From contig NZ_AP018042.1 in the NCBI RefSeq assembly GCF_002356295.1, forward strand, positions 248,001 to 312,000: 64,000 bases of DNA. Direction: 5' to 3'. This stretch comes from Labilibaculum antarcticum (GTDB taxonomy: Bacteria > Bacteroidota > Bacteroidia > Bacteroidales > Marinifilaceae). Position numbers and translations under genes: made by a program. Below are positions 63,481 through 64,000 of this stretch, piece after piece (positions within the stretch are counted from its first letter, which is position 1; every line of letters begins with the position of its first letter). The notes beneath the pieces are model-generated. The model had not been told where the DNA came from. It saw only the letters and a program-made list of their open reading frames with translations, and did not search any database.

Positions 63481-63920
63481 ACTTCTAGATTTTTAATGAT
63501 TAATACTCCCACCATTTATTAACAGAATAATAAAAATAGAAATTTTAGAAGTAAACACATACTATTTATATGTATTTTTTCACCGAATAAAAACACAAGC
63601 TCTGAACAGCTCCTTATTGATGATAATCCAGGATCATATTTTTCCTACTAAAAAACACAAAGATCGAATATCTTTTGTTATGACAAGAGAATCGCAAGCT
63701 AAAGCTGTCCCCCCCAGGCAGTAGCAAAAAATAAAAAGTTCCGATTACATCGAAAAAAAGAAATGGAATTCTGAAACGTACATGCCTAAGCGATTTTGAC
63801 ACAAAAGGAGATGATTATACCAGCATGGTAAGTTCTCCCGATAAATTCGGGACAGGCTATATGGCAAAAACATACAATTATTATCATATGATAAGTTTCT
63901 TTTTTTGTTGGAGCATTTTA
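63481..63920. other. gene-free DNA upstream of the DUF6261 gene
   Basis: About 440 bases. CTCCCGATAAATTCGGGACA near 63835 is a small hairpin. A minus-strand frame of 62 codons is Phe/Ser-rich without family similarity and is not called. Nothing else is seen apart from the promoter region next to 63480. Confidence 0.4.
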
Positions 63921-64000
63921 CCCTTTCAAATAGTTTGGAGATACCATCTTGAGATTTTTACTCTTTCCAAATAGTTTGAAGATAGTATTTTGAAATTTTC
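63921..64000 (+). repeat. 40-bp tandem repeat running off the window end
   Basis: Two units of about 40 bp (from 63921 and 63961) share CTTTC-AAATAGTTTG-AGATA and TTGA-ATTTT. The second reaches the last base, so the array continues beyond the window. Confidence 0.75.

Noticed and set aside
63614-63802. 62-codon minus-strand frame
   Set aside because: Phe/Ser-rich, no recognisable motif, no ribosome-binding context.
1-64000. tRNA or rRNA genes
   Set aside because: No cloverleaf-type sequence with a TTCGA arm in a GC-rich context or rRNA segment was seen; the many TTCGAC strings belong to the 8-bp arrays.

Overview
The window comes from an AT-rich chromosome of the phylum Bacteroidota, probably a marine or sediment member of the Marinilabiliales type. 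This placement is inferred from an Oar-like TonB-dependent receptor, lipid A/LPS sugar enzymes, a CotH/YaiO/HEAT/GT2 surface cluster, DUF3857 and DUF6261 proteins, A-rich leaders in place of strong Shine-Dalgarno sites, and S23-type four-helix-bundle and GxxExxY genes set in short-repeat DNA. No rRNA, tRNA, transposase, phage or CRISPR locus was seen.

Layout. 1-6.2 kb: a queuosine-precursor transporter behind a possible preQ1 riboswitch, a large outer-membrane metallopeptidase-like protein, a PPK2 polyphosphate kinase and methionine aminopeptidase. 6.2-13.5 kb: a surface-polymer locus with an IspD/TarI-type cytidylyltransferase, a GT2, a TagD-type cytidylyltransferase, an SDR, a CDP-glycerol phosphotransferase-like protein, a GT9 heptosyltransferase, an LPS kinase and a Nudix hydrolase. 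Inside it, 7.9-8.75 kb holds two decayed genes. 13.9-21.9 kb: an XRE regulator with a 21-bp tandem repeat upstream, gamma-glutamyltransferase, a TonB receptor, a CBM9-like secreted protein and a nitroreductase. 22-31 kb: a solute-binding sensor kinase, then the complete hisGDCBHAF(IE) operon. A leader peptide with five consecutive His codons and a terminator hairpin precede hisG, indicating attenuation control.

31-44 kb: divergent glnB-amt (ammonium sensing and uptake), a DUF3332 lipoprotein, and a hybrid sensor kinase that meets tail-to-tail a five-gene envelope cluster (processive GT2, membrane HEAT protein, CotH-like kinase, TPR/YaiO outer-membrane barrel, unknown anchored protein). That cluster looks like a polysaccharide synthesis and export system whose composition I do not recognise from described ones. 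44-49.4 kb: a frameshifted DsrE gene, DUF2461, a DUF3857/transglutaminase protein, a four-helix-bundle gene and a response regulator fused to a kinase-like module that lacks its phospho-acceptor His.

49.3-63.5 kb is repeat-rich. It holds a Wzi capsule-assembly protein, a 45-residue small protein, mannose-1-phosphate guanylyltransferase and the dTDP-rhamnose genes rfbBDCA, interrupted by a second four-helix-bundle gene and a GxxExxY gene. Several repeat families fill the gaps: an 8-bp tandem array (consensus AGTCRAAC), multi-hairpin cassettes of about 280 bp, a 190-bp tandem repeat, and ATTTGTG-type repeats. The most distinctive signal is that both four-helix-bundle genes lie between 8-bp arrays in opposite orientations, so each gene sits in the loop of a potential long stem. 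The GxxExxY gene is associated with the ATTTGTG family instead. Each small protein thus appears paired with its own intergenic repeat.
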